52,763 nt of DNA from an uncultured Gammaproteobacteria bacterium (GTDB taxonomy: Bacteria > Pseudomonadota > Gammaproteobacteria > GCA-001735895): positions 1 to 52,763 of the forward strand of contig CALCSG010000396.1 of the NCBI GenBank assembly GCA_937894085.1. The letters are read 5' to 3'. Below are positions 9,088 to 18,430 of the stretch, one piece after another. Position 1 is the first letter of the stretch. Each line of letters opens with the position of its first letter. Position numbers and translations under genes: made by a program. The notes under the pieces are model-generated. The model saw nothing but the letters and a program-made list of their open reading frames with translations. It searched no databases and had not been told where the DNA came from.

Positions 9088-10785
9088 TTAACTATTATTT
9101 TCAAGGCTGCGCTCACGCCGGCCTTTTTCGATAATTCTATGCGAAAAATAAGTGCCTGTTGCAACGATGACAACAGCGACCATGCCGAGTGCTGCACCAG
9201 CCCCCCTGCCGGCTGCCGATTGCATATACACATAGATGCCATAAGACAGAGGCGCATCTGATTCGCTAGAAACCAGCATGATGGTGGCTGAAAGCTCAAC
9301 TGCTGCAGTGGCAAAACTGGTCACAAAACCGGCCAGTATGCCGCCGGACATCAGCGGCACCACGATGCGATAAATGGTTTTTGTTTTGTTGGCCCCCAGG
9401 TTTTCTGCGGCTTCTTCCAGAGAGCGACTGACCTGATGTAACGCAGAAGTACAGGCTCTGAGAGCATACGGTAGGCGACGTATGGATAAGGCTATTACCA
9501 GCATGACCCACCAGGTCGCCAGTGGCATGTCACCAAATGGTATACTCATGCCAAGAAATGTTCTTAGATAACCTATGCCTAACACCAGGCCGGGAACAGC
9601 CAGGGCAGCCATAGCCGTATAATCCAGCCAGTGTCTGAAACGGATTTTACTGCGTAGCACAAGATAGGCTATCGCTGTACCGAGGATGATATCGATAGTG
9701 GCCGCCATGGAAGCATAGATCAGGGTATTTACCATGAATTCGGGGGTTTCCTCAAAAATGGACACGTAATGCTCAGGCGTAAAGCCGTCTGGCAATACGC
9801 TGTAAGACCAGATGGAGCCAAATGATAGTAGCGTCAGCCCCAGGTGAGGTGATAACACTGCCAGTAAAATGATAATGACAATGGTATAGGCGATAACTTT
9901 TTCCCAGAAACGCATTTTTCGTTTAGCCAGGCCACCGCCGCCTTTTTGTACGGTGGAGTAATCCTTTCCTTTGAGTGCCAGTGAGGCAACCCACATCGCA
10001 AATAATGAAAACACAACCAGGATAACGGCGATGACATAACCCATAGGGTCGTCGATACCAATGGATGAAATACGCAGATAGGCCTGCGGTGCAAGCATGT
10101 TATTGACGTTCAGTAACAGAGGGGTGCCGAGATCATCAAAAACTTTTAGAAAAACCAGCGAAGCACCGGCCACATAACCCGGCATGGCCAGCGGGAAAAC
10201 AATACGCCGGAATAAACGCATGCCATGGCTGCCGAGATTTTGTGCGGATTCCTCCATCGAGCGGTCAATATTATTAAGCGATGTTGACAGGTTAATTAAT
10301 ATAAATGGAAAGTAATGGATGCTCTGTACAAAAATAACGCCGTTCAGCCCCTCCATAAAAGGTATTGTGAAGCCAAAGTATTCATCCATTAATAAATTAA
10401 CGCTGCCATTTGAGCCAAACAGCAGTTGCATAGCTACTGCGCCCACAAAAGGAGGCATTATTAAAGGGACAAAGCCGAGGCTTTGAATGATCACTGAACC
10501 CTTAAATTCAAAGCGGGTTGTGAAATACGCCAGGGGCAGCGAAATAATGGTAGCGACAATAACCGACATCCCTGCCACGTAAAACGAATTAAAAAATGAC
10601 TCCTGAAAAAGCGAGGTGTTAAAAAAATCGAGAAAATTTACCAGGGTCAGGTTGCCGGTATTAACATCGATAAAAGCGACATAGAATACTTTTACAACAG
10701 GAATCACCAGAAATGACAGCATGAAAAGGGCTATTAGAATGAATAAAAGAGTTTGTCCCGGGTTCTTATATGCTTTAGATGTCAT
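9088..10785 (-). CDS. ABC transporter permease, two fused transmembrane domains (FbpB-type)
   Basis: A protein of 565 residues with about twelve membrane helices in two homologous halves. Each half carries an EAA loop: EESAQNLGSHGMRLFRRIVFPLAMPG in the first and EEAAENLGANKTKTIYRIVVPLMSGG in the second. These loops dock the ATPase. The internal duplication is typical of FbpB/AEP-type permeases, in which one polypeptide supplies the whole channel. About 200 bases containing a hairpin separate it from the binding-protein gene. Confidence 0.94.
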   Translation of the reverse strand: MTSKAYKNPGQTLLFILIALFMLSFLVIPVVKVFYVAFIDVNTGNLTLVNFLDFFNTSLFQESFFNSFYVAGMSVIVATIISLPLAYFTTRFEFKGSVIIQSLGFVPLIMPPFVGAVAMQLLFGSNGSVNLLMDEYFGFTIPFMEGLNGVIFVQSIHYFPFILINLSTSLNNIDRSMEESAQNLGSHGMRLFRRIVFPLAMPGYVAGASLVFLKVFDDLGTPLLLNVNNMLAPQAYLRISSIGIDDPMGYVIAVILVVFSLFAMWVASLALKGKDYSTVQKGGGGLAKRKMRFWEKVIAYTIVIIILLAVLSPHLGLTLLSFGSIWSYSVLPDGFTPEHYVSIFEETPEFMVNTLIYASMAATIDIILGTAIAYLVLRSKIRFRHWLDYTAMAALAVPGLVLGIGYLRTFLGMSIPFGDMPLATWWVMLVIALSIRRLPYALRACTSALHQVSRSLEEAAENLGANKTKTIYRIVVPLMSGGILAGFVTSFATAAVELSATIMLVSSESDAPLSYGIYVYMQSAAGRGAGAALGMVAVVIVATGTYFSHRIIEKGRRERSLENNS

Positions 10786-10940
10786 AGTGAATTTATTTTT
10801 TTATCGAAACTATAGCGGAAGTGCGCAATGGAATATCGTGCGGGTATAAATGTTTAAAAATCTGAGGTTGATAAATTATTAGCAACTTTTTCTGATAGGC
10901 AGATTCTCATTTCTCTCTGCACTTTATGCAGTTATGTTGA

Positions 10941-10964
10941 AAATCCCGGGTAACCCCGGGATTT
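10941..10964 (-). terminator. Hairpin between binding-protein and permease genes
   Basis: AAATCCCGGG and CCCGGGATTT pair perfectly around a 4-base loop, about 17 bases after the binding-protein stop, with a short T stretch on the minus strand. It is probably a partial terminator or mRNA-stabilising hairpin, which commonly makes the binding protein more abundant than the membrane subunits. Confidence 0.7.
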
Positions 10965-10981
10965 AAACAGGTTGAGATCGT

Positions 10982-12286
10982 TTAATGCGATTTATTCGCT
11001 AACTCTAAAGCTTTTGCGTAGTTGGCTTTAACGATGGTGTCCCATTGCTGCTCTACTTCCGCCTGGCGTCCGGTCACTTTATCGGTCGCCTTCTTACGCT
11101 TTTTCTTGAAAATCTTAGCAAATTCCGGATCCGCAGCCTCGGCTTCTGTGATAGGCATTGCTGCAATCAGTGCTTTCGCTTGCGTAATCATTTTACTATC
11201 GCCATTTGCGGCTTCGGCATCCTGGATCGCTTTGGTGGCTTCCCGTAAATCATCCATGCGATAAGTGATCATGACATCGAATAGCGAGTTAACCAGGTTG
11301 TAACGGGACTTGGATAGTATTACATCAAAGTTTACCGCGGCACCAATAGAGCTATCCTTGAATGGATTAGGAAAGCCTGCTGGAGCTTTTGCGTAGGTTT
11401 CAGGGTTAACGGGTAAGCGACGTATTTTCTTGTCTAGCAGGATAGATTGTCCTTCATCAGACAATAAAAAGTCGATGAATGCTTTTGCTGCCTGGGGGTG
11501 GGGTGCGTTGTTCAATAATCCAATATTGGCAGGAACCAGTGCTGTTGTTTTCGGATAAGTGAAGTCGACCGGAAATCCACTGCCTTTAGAAGATAACCCG
11601 AAAAAGTCAATAACAATACCGACACCGAAAGAACCACTGTTAACACCATCGGGAACTCCGAAACTACGAGCGGTAACCGTGTTGAAGTTACCTGCAATTT
11701 CCTTCCATTTGGCCCAGCCCTTATCCCAGCCATCGCCTTGTAACAAAGCTTCAACGGTCAGGTGAGTAGTGCCAGATCGGGACGGAGCTGACATGCCCAC
11801 ATGGTTATGATACACAGCTTTGGTCAGGTCTTCCCATTGGGCAGGAACCGGTATATTTTTGGCTTTCAGGTACCTGGTATTCCACATGATGCCGTATCCT
11901 GCTGCTGCAAATCCGGTGTAATAGCCATCCGGGTCGTTAATCGGATAAGATCCCACTTTTTCAGGTATACCTTTAGCGGATGAAGTGTATTTGGCCAGTA
12001 ATTTATCACCTTTTAAAACTTCGAAAGCATCCGGAGCGGAAGCCCAGAATAAATCGGAAGTATTATTACTGGCGGTCTCCTGAATGTATTTAATACCGGC
12101 GGTGGTTTTCTTTTTCAGCATTTCAATTTGAAGCCCGGGATTCTTCTTTTCAAAAGCGGACTTGAACTCTTTGGTTAAATCTTTGGGGAAAGACGTAACG
12201 ACAATCAGTTTATTTTCCATCGCGTGCAGTGACAGGCTTGCAGTCATGATGGAAATAGCCAACAGCGATTTGAAGGTTATTTTCAT
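10982..12286 (-). CDS. Periplasmic substrate-binding protein of an ABC importer
   Basis: A protein of 434 residues with a signal peptide (MKITFKSLLAISIMTASLSLHAM). The mature start ENKLIVVTSFPKDLTKEFKSAFEKKNPGLQIEML is the usual opening of the extracellular solute-binding family 1/FbpA-like group. The body has SDLFWASAPDAF, YGIMWNTRYL, SGTTHLTVEALLQG and the conserved YPKTTALVPANIGLLNNAPHPQAAKAFIDFLLS. I do not see the adjacent tyrosine pair that binds ferric iron in FbpA, so a small organic substrate is at least as likely as iron. ATG 12286 is preceded by AAAGGAGAG. It diverges from the XRE-cupin regulator and shares an operator region with it. Context with glycine catabolic genes suggests an amino-acid-derived substrate, which is inference. 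Confidence 0.9.
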   Translation of the reverse strand: MKITFKSLLAISIMTASLSLHAMENKLIVVTSFPKDLTKEFKSAFEKKNPGLQIEMLKKKTTAGIKYIQETASNNTSDLFWASAPDAFEVLKGDKLLAKYTSSAKGIPEKVGSYPINDPDGYYTGFAAAGYGIMWNTRYLKAKNIPVPAQWEDLTKAVYHNHVGMSAPSRSGTTHLTVEALLQGDGWDKGWAKWKEIAGNFNTVTARSFGVPDGVNSGSFGVGIVIDFFGLSSKGSGFPVDFTYPKTTALVPANIGLLNNAPHPQAAKAFIDFLLSDEGQSILLDKKIRRLPVNPETYAKAPAGFPNPFKDSSIGAAVNFDVILSKSRYNLVNSLFDVMITYRMDDLREATKAIQDAEAANGDSKMITQAKALIAAMPITEAEAADPEFAKIFKKKRKKATDKVTGRQAEVEQQWDTIVKANYAKALELANKSH

Positions 12287-12426
12287 AGATACTCTCCTTT
12301 AAAGTGTGGGAATTATTTTTATATTTTGTTGTAGTGACAGAATAGTCGCAGATTACAGCTCATGGTTCAACGACTATCAATTTCTATTGATATTGTAATT
12401 CTCAATATATGCATTTCAGGAAATAA

Positions 12427-12444
12427 TGTTTCCAATTAGAAACA
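12427..12444. promoter_or_regulatory. Putative XRE-cupin operator, copy 1
   Basis: TGTTTC-CAATTA-GAAACA is a perfect 6+6 palindrome with a 6-base spacer. It lies in the divergent region between the importer operon and the XRE-cupin gene, 68 bases upstream of the regulator start. The same arms and spacing recur upstream of gcvT. Autoregulation plus control of the importer is the simplest reading. Confidence 0.72.
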
Positions 12445-12512
12445 AATGGTTTAAAATGCGTCATTTAATGCTGCCTTTGAAAGGCGATAGACAGGAAATT
12501 ACATAAAAGTTG

Positions 12513-13106
12513 ATGAAAACAGAAGCCGTATTTCAACCCCTGAAGCTGGGTGAAAAGGTTCGTGAAATCAGACTGCAACGCAGGTGGACGCTGGAAGAGG
12601 CCGGAAAACGCACCGGTCTGGCGAAGTCAACGTTGTCGAAGATAGAAAATGAACAGGTTTCTCCCAGTTTTGATGTAGTGCAAAAGCTTGCAGCAGGTCT
12701 GGGAATCGATGTGCCTCAATTATTTGTAGCCAGTGCCGAACCTCTCGTGTCGGGTCGACGATCCTTCACTGCCAGCGGTCAGGGGCGAATGCATCCAACT
12801 CAAACCTATAATCATGAGTTATTGGCGACTGATTTAATGCATAAAAAAATGGTACCATTCAAGACGGTGGTTCATGCTCGTGAATTTGAAGAGTTTAATG
12901 ACTGGGTCAGGCATTCCGGCGAAGAGTTTCTACTGGTTTTATCGGGAGAAATTACTTTTTTTAGTGAATTTTATGAGCCGGTAAGTCTGTCCGAAGGTGA
13001 TTCAATGTATTACGATGCGGGTATGGGACATGTGTGTATTTCGCAAAGTGAGCAGGATGCACAGATTCTGTGGGTGTGTACGCCTTCGGATGATCTATCA
13101 ATATAA
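12513..13106 (+). CDS. XRE-family transcriptional regulator with C-terminal cupin sensor domain
   Basis: The ATG at 12513 is preferred to the in-frame TTG at 12510, giving 197 residues. An N-terminal helix-turn-helix (VREIRLQRRWTLEEAGKRTGLAKSTLSKIENEQVSPSFDVVQKLAAGLGI) is followed by a cupin beta-barrel near residues 120-190 (HSGEEFLLVLSGEITFFSEF, LSEGDSMYYDAGMGHVCIS). XRE-cupin proteins usually repress catabolic or transport genes and are relieved by a small ligand bound in the cupin. It lies directly upstream of gcvT, and similar regulators sit next to gcv genes in vibrios. The paired TGTTTC-N6-GAAACA sites around it are its likely operators. Confidence 0.92.
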   Translation: MKTEAVFQPLKLGEKVREIRLQRRWTLEEAGKRTGLAKSTLSKIENEQVSPSFDVVQKLAAGLGIDVPQLFVASAEPLVSGRRSFTASGQGRMHPTQTYNHELLATDLMHKKMVPFKTVVHAREFEEFNDWVRHSGEEFLLVLSGEITFFSEFYEPVSLSEGDSMYYDAGMGHVCISQSEQDAQILWVCTPSDDLSI

Positions 13107-13134
13107 TCATAGAGCAATGCATCTATAAAATGGT

Positions 13135-13185
13135 TTGACTGACTACACTTTAATGCTAAATTATAAATGTTTCCGATAGGAAACA
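13135..13185 (+). promoter_or_regulatory. gcvT promoter with XRE-cupin operator, copy 2
   Basis: A TTGACT -35 (13135-13140), a 16-base spacer and an extended -10 TGCTAAATT are followed by the palindrome TGTTTC-CGATAG-GAAACA at 13168-13185. The operator falls on the expected transcription start, where a bound repressor would block initiation. The arms are identical to those of the copy at 12427. No glycine riboswitch is visible in this short leader. Confidence 0.68.
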
Positions 13186-13211
13186 TGGCGATTTGAATCT
13201 GAGGATTTGTT

Positions 13212-14336
13212 ATGACTGATATCAACGAAAATATTCAACACACAGCCTTATATGACCTGCATATAGAGCTGGGAGCAAAAATGGTACCTTTTGCAGGCTA
13301 TTCGATGCCGGTTCAGTTCCCCATGGGTCTGGCTAAAGAGCATTTGCATACTCGTAGCCTGGCAGGGTTGTTTGATGTGTCCCACATGGGGCAGTTAAGA
13401 CTGAAAGGAGAGAATGTTGCTGCTGCGCTGGAAACATTGGTGCCGGTTGATATAGTCGATCTGCAACCGATGAAGCAACGTTATGCATTATTCACCAATG
13501 ATAATGGTGGTGTGATGGATGACTTAATGGTGACTAACGCCGGTGACCACCTGTTTGTTGTCGTGAATGCGGCCTGTAAAGAGCAGGATATCAACCATCT
13601 TCGTCAGCACATTGGTAATGATTGCGAAATTGAAGTTCTGGAAGATTATGCCTTGCTTGCATTGCAGGGGCCTCAGGCTGCTGCAGTCATGTCACGCCTG
13701 GCTACAGGTAGTGAAGAGCTGGTATTTATGACTGCTGCAAAGCTGGAAATTGATGGTATGGAATGCTTTGTCACCCGCTCGGGCTATTCAGGTGAAGATG
13801 GATTTGAAATATCGGTACGAAATGATAAAGCGAAGCAACTGGCTAGAACTTTACTGGCTCAGCCGGAAGTAGAAGCGATCGGGTTGGGTGCACGTGACTC
13901 TTTAAGACTGGAGTGTGGTCTGTGTCTGTATGGCCATGATCTGGATGCGCAAACAACTCCCGTTGAGTCCAGCCTGTTATGGGCTCTGACAAAATCAAGA
14001 CGTGCTGATGGCGAAAGACCGGGTGGCTATCCGGGGGCCGATATTATCATGGCGCAGATTGCTAATGGCGTAGAAAAGAAACGTGTAGGTATTAAGGCCG
14101 AAGGCCGCATGCCGGTGCGTGATGGTGCGGTTTTAGTCGATGCTGATGATAATGAAATAGGCGTTGTCACCAGTGGCGGCTTTGGTCCTACAGTAGACGG
14201 GCCTGTAGCAATGGGTTATGTGAAGACCCAGTTTGCAGCACCTGATACCGAATTATTTGCGCTGGTGCGTGACAAAAAAGTACCTGTATCGGTTGTAAAG
14301 CTACCTTTTGTTAAGCAGAATTATTATCGCGGGTAA
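13212..14336 (+). CDS. gcvT: Aminomethyltransferase, glycine cleavage system T protein
   Basis: A protein of 374 residues, full length. T-protein takes the aminomethyl group from lipoyl-H protein, transfers the one-carbon unit to tetrahydrofolate and releases ammonia. Recognisable stretches include PFAGYSMPVQFPMGLAKEHLHTRSLAGLFDVSHMGQ, ALQGPQAA, TRSGYSGEDGFEIS and ARDSLRLECGLCLYGHDL. TGAGGA precedes the ATG. It begins the rightward gcv operon, immediately after the XRE-cupin operator. Confidence 0.97.
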   Translation: MTDINENIQHTALYDLHIELGAKMVPFAGYSMPVQFPMGLAKEHLHTRSLAGLFDVSHMGQLRLKGENVAAALETLVPVDIVDLQPMKQRYALFTNDNGGVMDDLMVTNAGDHLFVVVNAACKEQDINHLRQHIGNDCEIEVLEDYALLALQGPQAAAVMSRLATGSEELVFMTAAKLEIDGMECFVTRSGYSGEDGFEISVRNDKAKQLARTLLAQPEVEAIGLGARDSLRLECGLCLYGHDLDAQTTPVESSLLWALTKSRRADGERPGGYPGADIIMAQIANGVEKKRVGIKAEGRMPVRDGAVLVDADDNEIGVVTSGGFGPTVDGPVAMGYVKTQFAAPDTELFALVRDKKVPVSVVKLPFVKQNYYRG

Positions 14337-14337
14337 T

Positions 14338-14394
14338 GTAGGGTGCGCAGCCCGCATAGCTCAAATTATCGGCTATGTTGAACGCACCGGGCTA
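14338..14394. repeat. REP-like hairpin between gcvT and gcvH
   Basis: GTAGGGTGCGCAGCCCGCATAG and a downstream partner ending CACCGGGCTA form an imperfect hairpin (AGCCCG...CGGGCT, CATAGC...GCTATG). The GTAGGGTG(C/T)GC opening is shared with the tandem repeat before sdaA, which suggests one family of intergenic palindromes. Within an operon it may modulate mRNA stability. Confidence 0.6.
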
Positions 14395-14417
14395 TTTAAA
14401 ATTTAGAGGAAAGAAAA

Positions 14418-14795
14418 GTGAGTACATTAAAATTTACTGAAGATCACGAATGGGTTTTAACTGCCGATGATGGCACAGCCCTGATCGGCATTACCGATTA
14501 TGCACAGGAACAACTTGGTGAACTTGTATTTATTGAGTTACCGGCTGTGGGCGACATAGTTATAAAAGAAGATGCTGTTGCCGTTATTGAATCGGTTAAA
14601 TCCGCCAGTGATTTATTAATGCCGGTATCCGGCGAAATACTGGAAGTCAATGAAGAACTGGATTCTGATCCCGGAATCGTGAATGAAGATGCAATGGGAG
14701 CCGGCTGGTTTATTAAGGTCAGACTATCCGATGAATCAGAACTCGATGAATTGATGGATGAAGATAAGTATCTTGATGGACTGGATCTGGATTAA
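14418..14795 (+). CDS. gcvH: Glycine cleavage system H protein (lipoyl carrier)
   Basis: A protein of 125 residues starting at GTG 14418 after AGAGGAAAG. It carries the lipoylation motif with the modified lysine in VIESVKSASD (about residue 62). The flanks EDHEWV, GITDYAQEQLGELVFIELPAVG and GAGWFIKV are typical. H protein shuttles the aminomethyl intermediate between P, T and L proteins. No dihydrolipoamide dehydrogenase (L protein) gene is in the window, and that subunit is usually shared with other complexes. Confidence 0.97.
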   Translation: MSTLKFTEDHEWVLTADDGTALIGITDYAQEQLGELVFIELPAVGDIVIKEDAVAVIESVKSASDLLMPVSGEILEVNEELDSDPGIVNEDAMGAGWFIKVRLSDESELDELMDEDKYLDGLDLD

Positions 14796-14816
14796 AAGAA
14801 TTTAAGAGTATAAGTT

Positions 14817-17711
14817 ATGAGTGATACCCCTTTATCGATTGATAAACAGTCTATCGATCAACTGCAGCAGAATGACGATTTTAAAAGTCGTCATATTGGG
14901 CCGGATAGTTTTGAACAAAATGCAATGCTGGAGTTACTCGGTTTACAATCTCTGGATGCGTTAATTGATAAAATAGTGCCAGAGTCTATCCGTCGTCATG
15001 ACGATATGACTATTCAGCCAGGATTGACTGAGCAGCAATCGTTAGCGGCATTGAAAAGCATGGCCGCTAAAAACAAAATGTTGAAAACCTGCATTGGTAT
15101 GGGTTATTACAATACTTTTACTCCGCCGACTATTCAGAGAAATATTCTGGAAAATCCGGCATGGTATACGGCTTATACGCCGTATCAGGCTGAAATTTCT
15201 CAGGGCCGCATGGAAGCGATGTTTAACTTCCAGACTATGGTTGGGGATTTATCCGGTCTTGAACTGGCGAATGCCTCTATGCTGGATGAGGCTACCGCCT
15301 GCGCCGAAGCCATGACGTTGTGTCAACGCATGAGTAAAAGTAAGGGTAAGATATTTTTTGTTGCGCAAGACTGTCATCCGCAAAATATTGATGTGGTTAA
15401 AACCAGGGCTGAAACTCTGGATATTGAACTGGTTATTGGCGATCCACTGCAGGGCTTCGAGGGGCTGGATATATTTGGCGTATTGCTGCAATACCCGGGT
15501 ACTACAGGAGAGGTAAAAGATTATCGAAAAATATGTGATCAGGCGCATGAGCAAAAAGCGCTGGTTGCGGTAGCGGCGGATTTATTGAGTCTGACCCTGT
15601 TAACGCCGCCGGGTGATTTTGGAGCCGATGTGGCTGTAGGAAATACTCAGCGTTTTGGTGTGCCGTTAGGTTATGGTGGTCCGCATGCGGCTTACATGGC
15701 AACACGTGATGCCTTTAAGCGCTCGATGCCGGGCAGGCTAATCGGGCTGTCTATCGATAGTCATGGGAATCCAGCATATCGTCTGGCTTTACAGACTCGT
15801 GAACAGCATATCCGTCGTGAAAAAGCGACCAGTAATATCTGTACCGCGCAGGCACTGCTGGCAGTGATGGCCAGTATGTATGCGGTTTATCATGGCCCTG
15901 CAGGCCTGAAGCAAATTGCGCGCCGCGTACAGCGCTTAACAGCCATACTGGCAACTGGTCTGGAGCAGTCAGGTTTTAGAATTCAAACTAAAAATTACTT
16001 TGATACAATTACGATTGAAACTGCTGGAAAAGTTGACGGATTGATGCAACATGCGGTAGAAAATGGTTATAACCTACGCAAGCTGGATGATGATTTATTA
16101 TCCATAGCGCTGGATGAAACAACTACAGCTGCCGATGTTGAAGCAATATGGAAGGTTTTTGCCGGTGAAGATTGTTCGCTCACTGTCAATGACCTGGATA
16201 AAACTGTTGTTGTTCAATTAGCCAATGAATTAATTCGAACCAGTGAATACCTGACCAATCCGGTTTTCAACGCCTATCATTCAGAAACTGAAATGATGCG
16301 TTATATGCGTCATCTGGCGGATAAGGACCTGGCACTGGACCGGGCAATGATTCCCCTGGGATCCTGTACCATGAAATTGAATGCAGTTGCCGAGCTAATG
16401 CCGATAAGCTGGCCGGAATTTGCGGGTCTGCATCCATATGTACCATTAGATCAGGCACAGGGTTATCAGCAGTTAACTCAGGAACTGGAACAAATGTTAT
16501 GCACTGCGACAGGTTATGCGGCGGTTTCCCTGCAACCGAATTCAGGTGCGCAGGGCGAATACGCCGGATTGCTGGCTATACGTGCCTATCATGACAGCCG
16601 CGATGAAGGTTATAGAAATATATGCCTGATACCTGCTTCGGCGCATGGTACCAATCCAGCTTCTGCTCATATGGCTGGTATGAAGGTTGTGGTAGTTGCT
16701 ACCGATGACCATGGCAATATCAGCCTGCCAGACTTAAAAGCCAAGCTTGAAAAGCATGGTGAAAACCTGGCCGCTATTATGATTACCTATCCTTCGACTC
16801 ATGGTGTATTTGAAGCCAGCGTGGTTGAAGTATGTGAACTGGTGCATCAGCAGGGTGGTCAGGTTTATATCGATGGTGCCAATATGAATGCAATGGTCGG
16901 GGTTTGTTCGCCAGGTAAGTTTGGAGGCGATGTTTCGCATCTGAATTTACATAAAACTTTCGCGATTCCTCACGGTGGCGGTGGCCCCGGTGTCGGTCCT
17001 ATCGGTGTTGTTGAACACCTTAAGCCTTTTCTACCCGGTTATTCGGTCTTTAAAAACGGGCCGGAGCATGTCGGGCCAGTGTCAGGAGCCCCCTGGGGTA
17101 GTGCTGGAATTCTCCCGATAAGCTGGGCATATATTGCCATGATGGGTAGAGAAGGTTTGTTGCAGGCAACACAGGTGGCAATCCTCAATGCTAACTACCT
17201 GGCACAGCGTCTGAAACAATATTACCCGATTCTTTATACCGACCCGAATGGTATGGTGGCGCATGAATGTATTCTGGATGTGCGTCCGATTAAGGATAAA
17301 ACCGGCATTACCGTAGATGATATTGCCAAACGTCTGATCGATTATGGTTTTCATGCGCCGACAATGTCATTTCCTGTCCCCGGTACATTAATGATTGAAC
17401 CTACAGAGAGTGAATCTAAATTCGAAATTGACCGTTTCTGTGATGCTATGATTGCCATCAGAAAAGAAATTGATGATGTGGAATCAGGTGCTCTGGATAA
17501 AGATGACAATCCTTTGAAGCATGCGCCACATACTGTGGTGTCTGTATCAGCCAATGAATGGGGCCATAGTTATACTCGCGAGATGGCCGGTTATCCGGTA
17601 GATTCACTGAAGACTGCTAAATACTGGCCACCGGTTGGTCGGGTAGACAATGTTTACGGTGATAAAAACCTTGTTTGCTCATGTCCAGCAATCAGTGAAT
17701 ACGAGGAGTAG
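14817..17711 (+). CDS. gcvP: Glycine dehydrogenase (decarboxylating), glycine cleavage P protein
   Basis: A protein of 964 residues, the single-chain proteobacterial form. P-protein is PLP-dependent. It decarboxylates glycine and passes the aminomethyl group to lipoyl-H. Motifs seen are FKSRHIGP near the N-terminus, [47 protein letters not shown], the PLP lysine region [19 protein letters not shown], and EPTESES near the C-terminus. The start (ATG 14817) is 21 bases after gcvH. The C-terminal [19 protein letters not shown] is conserved. Confidence 0.98.
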   Translation: MSDTPLSIDKQSIDQLQQNDDFKSRHIGPDSFEQNAMLELLGLQSLDALIDKIVPESIRRHDDMTIQPGLTEQQSLAALKSMAAKNKMLKTCIGMGYYNTFTPPTIQRNILENPAWYTAYTPYQAEISQGRMEAMFNFQTMVGDLSGLELANASMLDEATACAEAMTLCQRMSKSKGKIFFVAQDCHPQNIDVVKTRAETLDIELVIGDPLQGFEGLDIFGVLLQYPGTTGEVKDYRKICDQAHEQKALVAVAADLLSLTLLTPPGDFGADVAVGNTQRFGVPLGYGGPHAAYMATRDAFKRSMPGRLIGLSIDSHGNPAYRLALQTREQHIRREKATSNICTAQALLAVMASMYAVYHGPAGLKQIARRVQRLTAILATGLEQSGFRIQTKNYFDTITIETAGKVDGLMQHAVENGYNLRKLDDDLLSIALDETTTAADVEAIWKVFAGEDCSLTVNDLDKTVVVQLANELIRTSEYLTNPVFNAYHSETEMMRYMRHLADKDLALDRAMIPLGSCTMKLNAVAELMPISWPEFAGLHPYVPLDQAQGYQQLTQELEQMLCTATGYAAVSLQPNSGAQGEYAGLLAIRAYHDSRDEGYRNICLIPASAHGTNPASAHMAGMKVVVVATDDHGNISLPDLKAKLEKHGENLAAIMITYPSTHGVFEASVVEVCELVHQQGGQVYIDGANMNAMVGVCSPGKFGGDVSHLNLHKTFAIPHGGGGPGVGPIGVVEHLKPFLPGYSVFKNGPEHVGPVSGAPWGSAGILPISWAYIAMMGREGLLQATQVAILNANYLAQRLKQYYPILYTDPNGMVAHECILDVRPIKDKTGITVDDIAKRLIDYGFHAPTMSFPVPGTLMIEPTESESKFEIDRFCDAMIAIRKEIDDVESGALDKDDNPLKHAPHTVVSVSANEWGHSYTREMAGYPVDSLKTAKYWPPVGRVDNVYGDKNLVCSCPAISEYEE

Positions 17712-17715
17712 TGAA

Positions 17716-18231
17716 ATGACAAAATCGTTAGTAATTACATTTGTGGGTGATGACCGCCCCGGAATTGTTGAATCAATTTCAAAAATCATCATGCAGTACG
17801 AAGGAGAGTGGGTGGAAAGCCGGATGGCTAACTTATCGGGTAAGTTTGCCGGAGTACTTCGTACAAATATTCCAGAAGATAAATGTGAAAGTTTTACTAC
17901 ACAGCTGAAGTCAGGCGTTAAGGGTATAACTATTAATGTAGAACAGGTCGATAAATCTGAAGAATCGACTGCTAAACAGCAATGTTACAAACTGGAACTG
18001 GTTGGACAGGATAGACCGGGTATTATCCACCGGATTTCATCGGTGCTGGTTAATAACGGCGCGACAGTTGAAGATATGGAGAGCGAAGTAACTGAAGCGT
18101 CCATGTCGGGTGAGAAACTTTTCAAGGCCAGTATCACTTTGTGCCTGGCAGAAGGTTATAGTGTCGATAAATTAAGCGATGTACTAGAAGATCTGGCGAA
18201 TGAGTTGATAGTCGATATCGAGCTGGGATAA
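17716..18231 (+). CDS. GcvR-like protein with two ACT domains
   Basis: I prefer ATG 17716 to the track start at 17650. GAGGAG lies 8 bases upstream, and the track start would overlap gcvP. The result is 171 residues: two ACT domains at about 3-75 (KSLVITFVGDDRPGIVESISKIIMQYEGEWVESRMANLSGKFAG) and 92-165 (YKLELVGQDRPGIIHRISSVLVNNGATVEDMESEV). E. coli GcvR has this architecture and binds GcvA to tune glycine-dependent control. Four bases separate it from gcvP, so it is in the operon. No GcvA is in the window, so its partner here is unknown. Confidence 0.88.
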   Translation: MTKSLVITFVGDDRPGIVESISKIIMQYEGEWVESRMANLSGKFAGVLRTNIPEDKCESFTTQLKSGVKGITINVEQVDKSEESTAKQQCYKLELVGQDRPGIIHRISSVLVNNGATVEDMESEVTEASMSGEKLFKASITLCLAEGYSVDKLSDVLEDLANELIVDIELG

Positions 18232-18255
18232 TACCCGTAAAATTTTAGAGATTTT

Positions 18256-18392
18256 TCACCACGAAGGCACGAAGAACACGAAGAAAATTGTTATTGTATT
18301 TTGCTGACCACTTTTTTAAGTAGTCGTTAATAGATTTTCTAATTTTTTTGATTTAGATACAACCTTCGTGCTCTTCGTGTCTTCGTGGTGAA
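18256..18392. repeat. CACCACGAAG palindromic element, copy 1
   Basis: The left arm TCACCACGAAGGCACGAAGA and the right arm TCTTCGTGTCTTCGTGGTGA pair over about 28 bases with two mismatches and enclose about 80 AT-rich bases. Related elements lie at about 27.24, 28.08 and 52.50 kb, always between genes. It separates the gcvR-like gene from glyA. Confidence 0.85.
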
Positions 18393-18430
18393 TGCTTTTA
18401 CAATACAGAATTATATTTAGGTGATAAAAC

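Noticed and set aside
10982-12286. Firm call of the importer as a ferric-iron transporter
   Set aside because: The iron-binding tyrosine pair is not evident in the binding protein and the genomic context is glycine catabolism.
13107-13211. Glycine riboswitch upstream of gcvT
   Set aside because: The leader is only about 25-45 bases after the likely start and lacks the conserved paired aptamer elements. The operator explains the region better.
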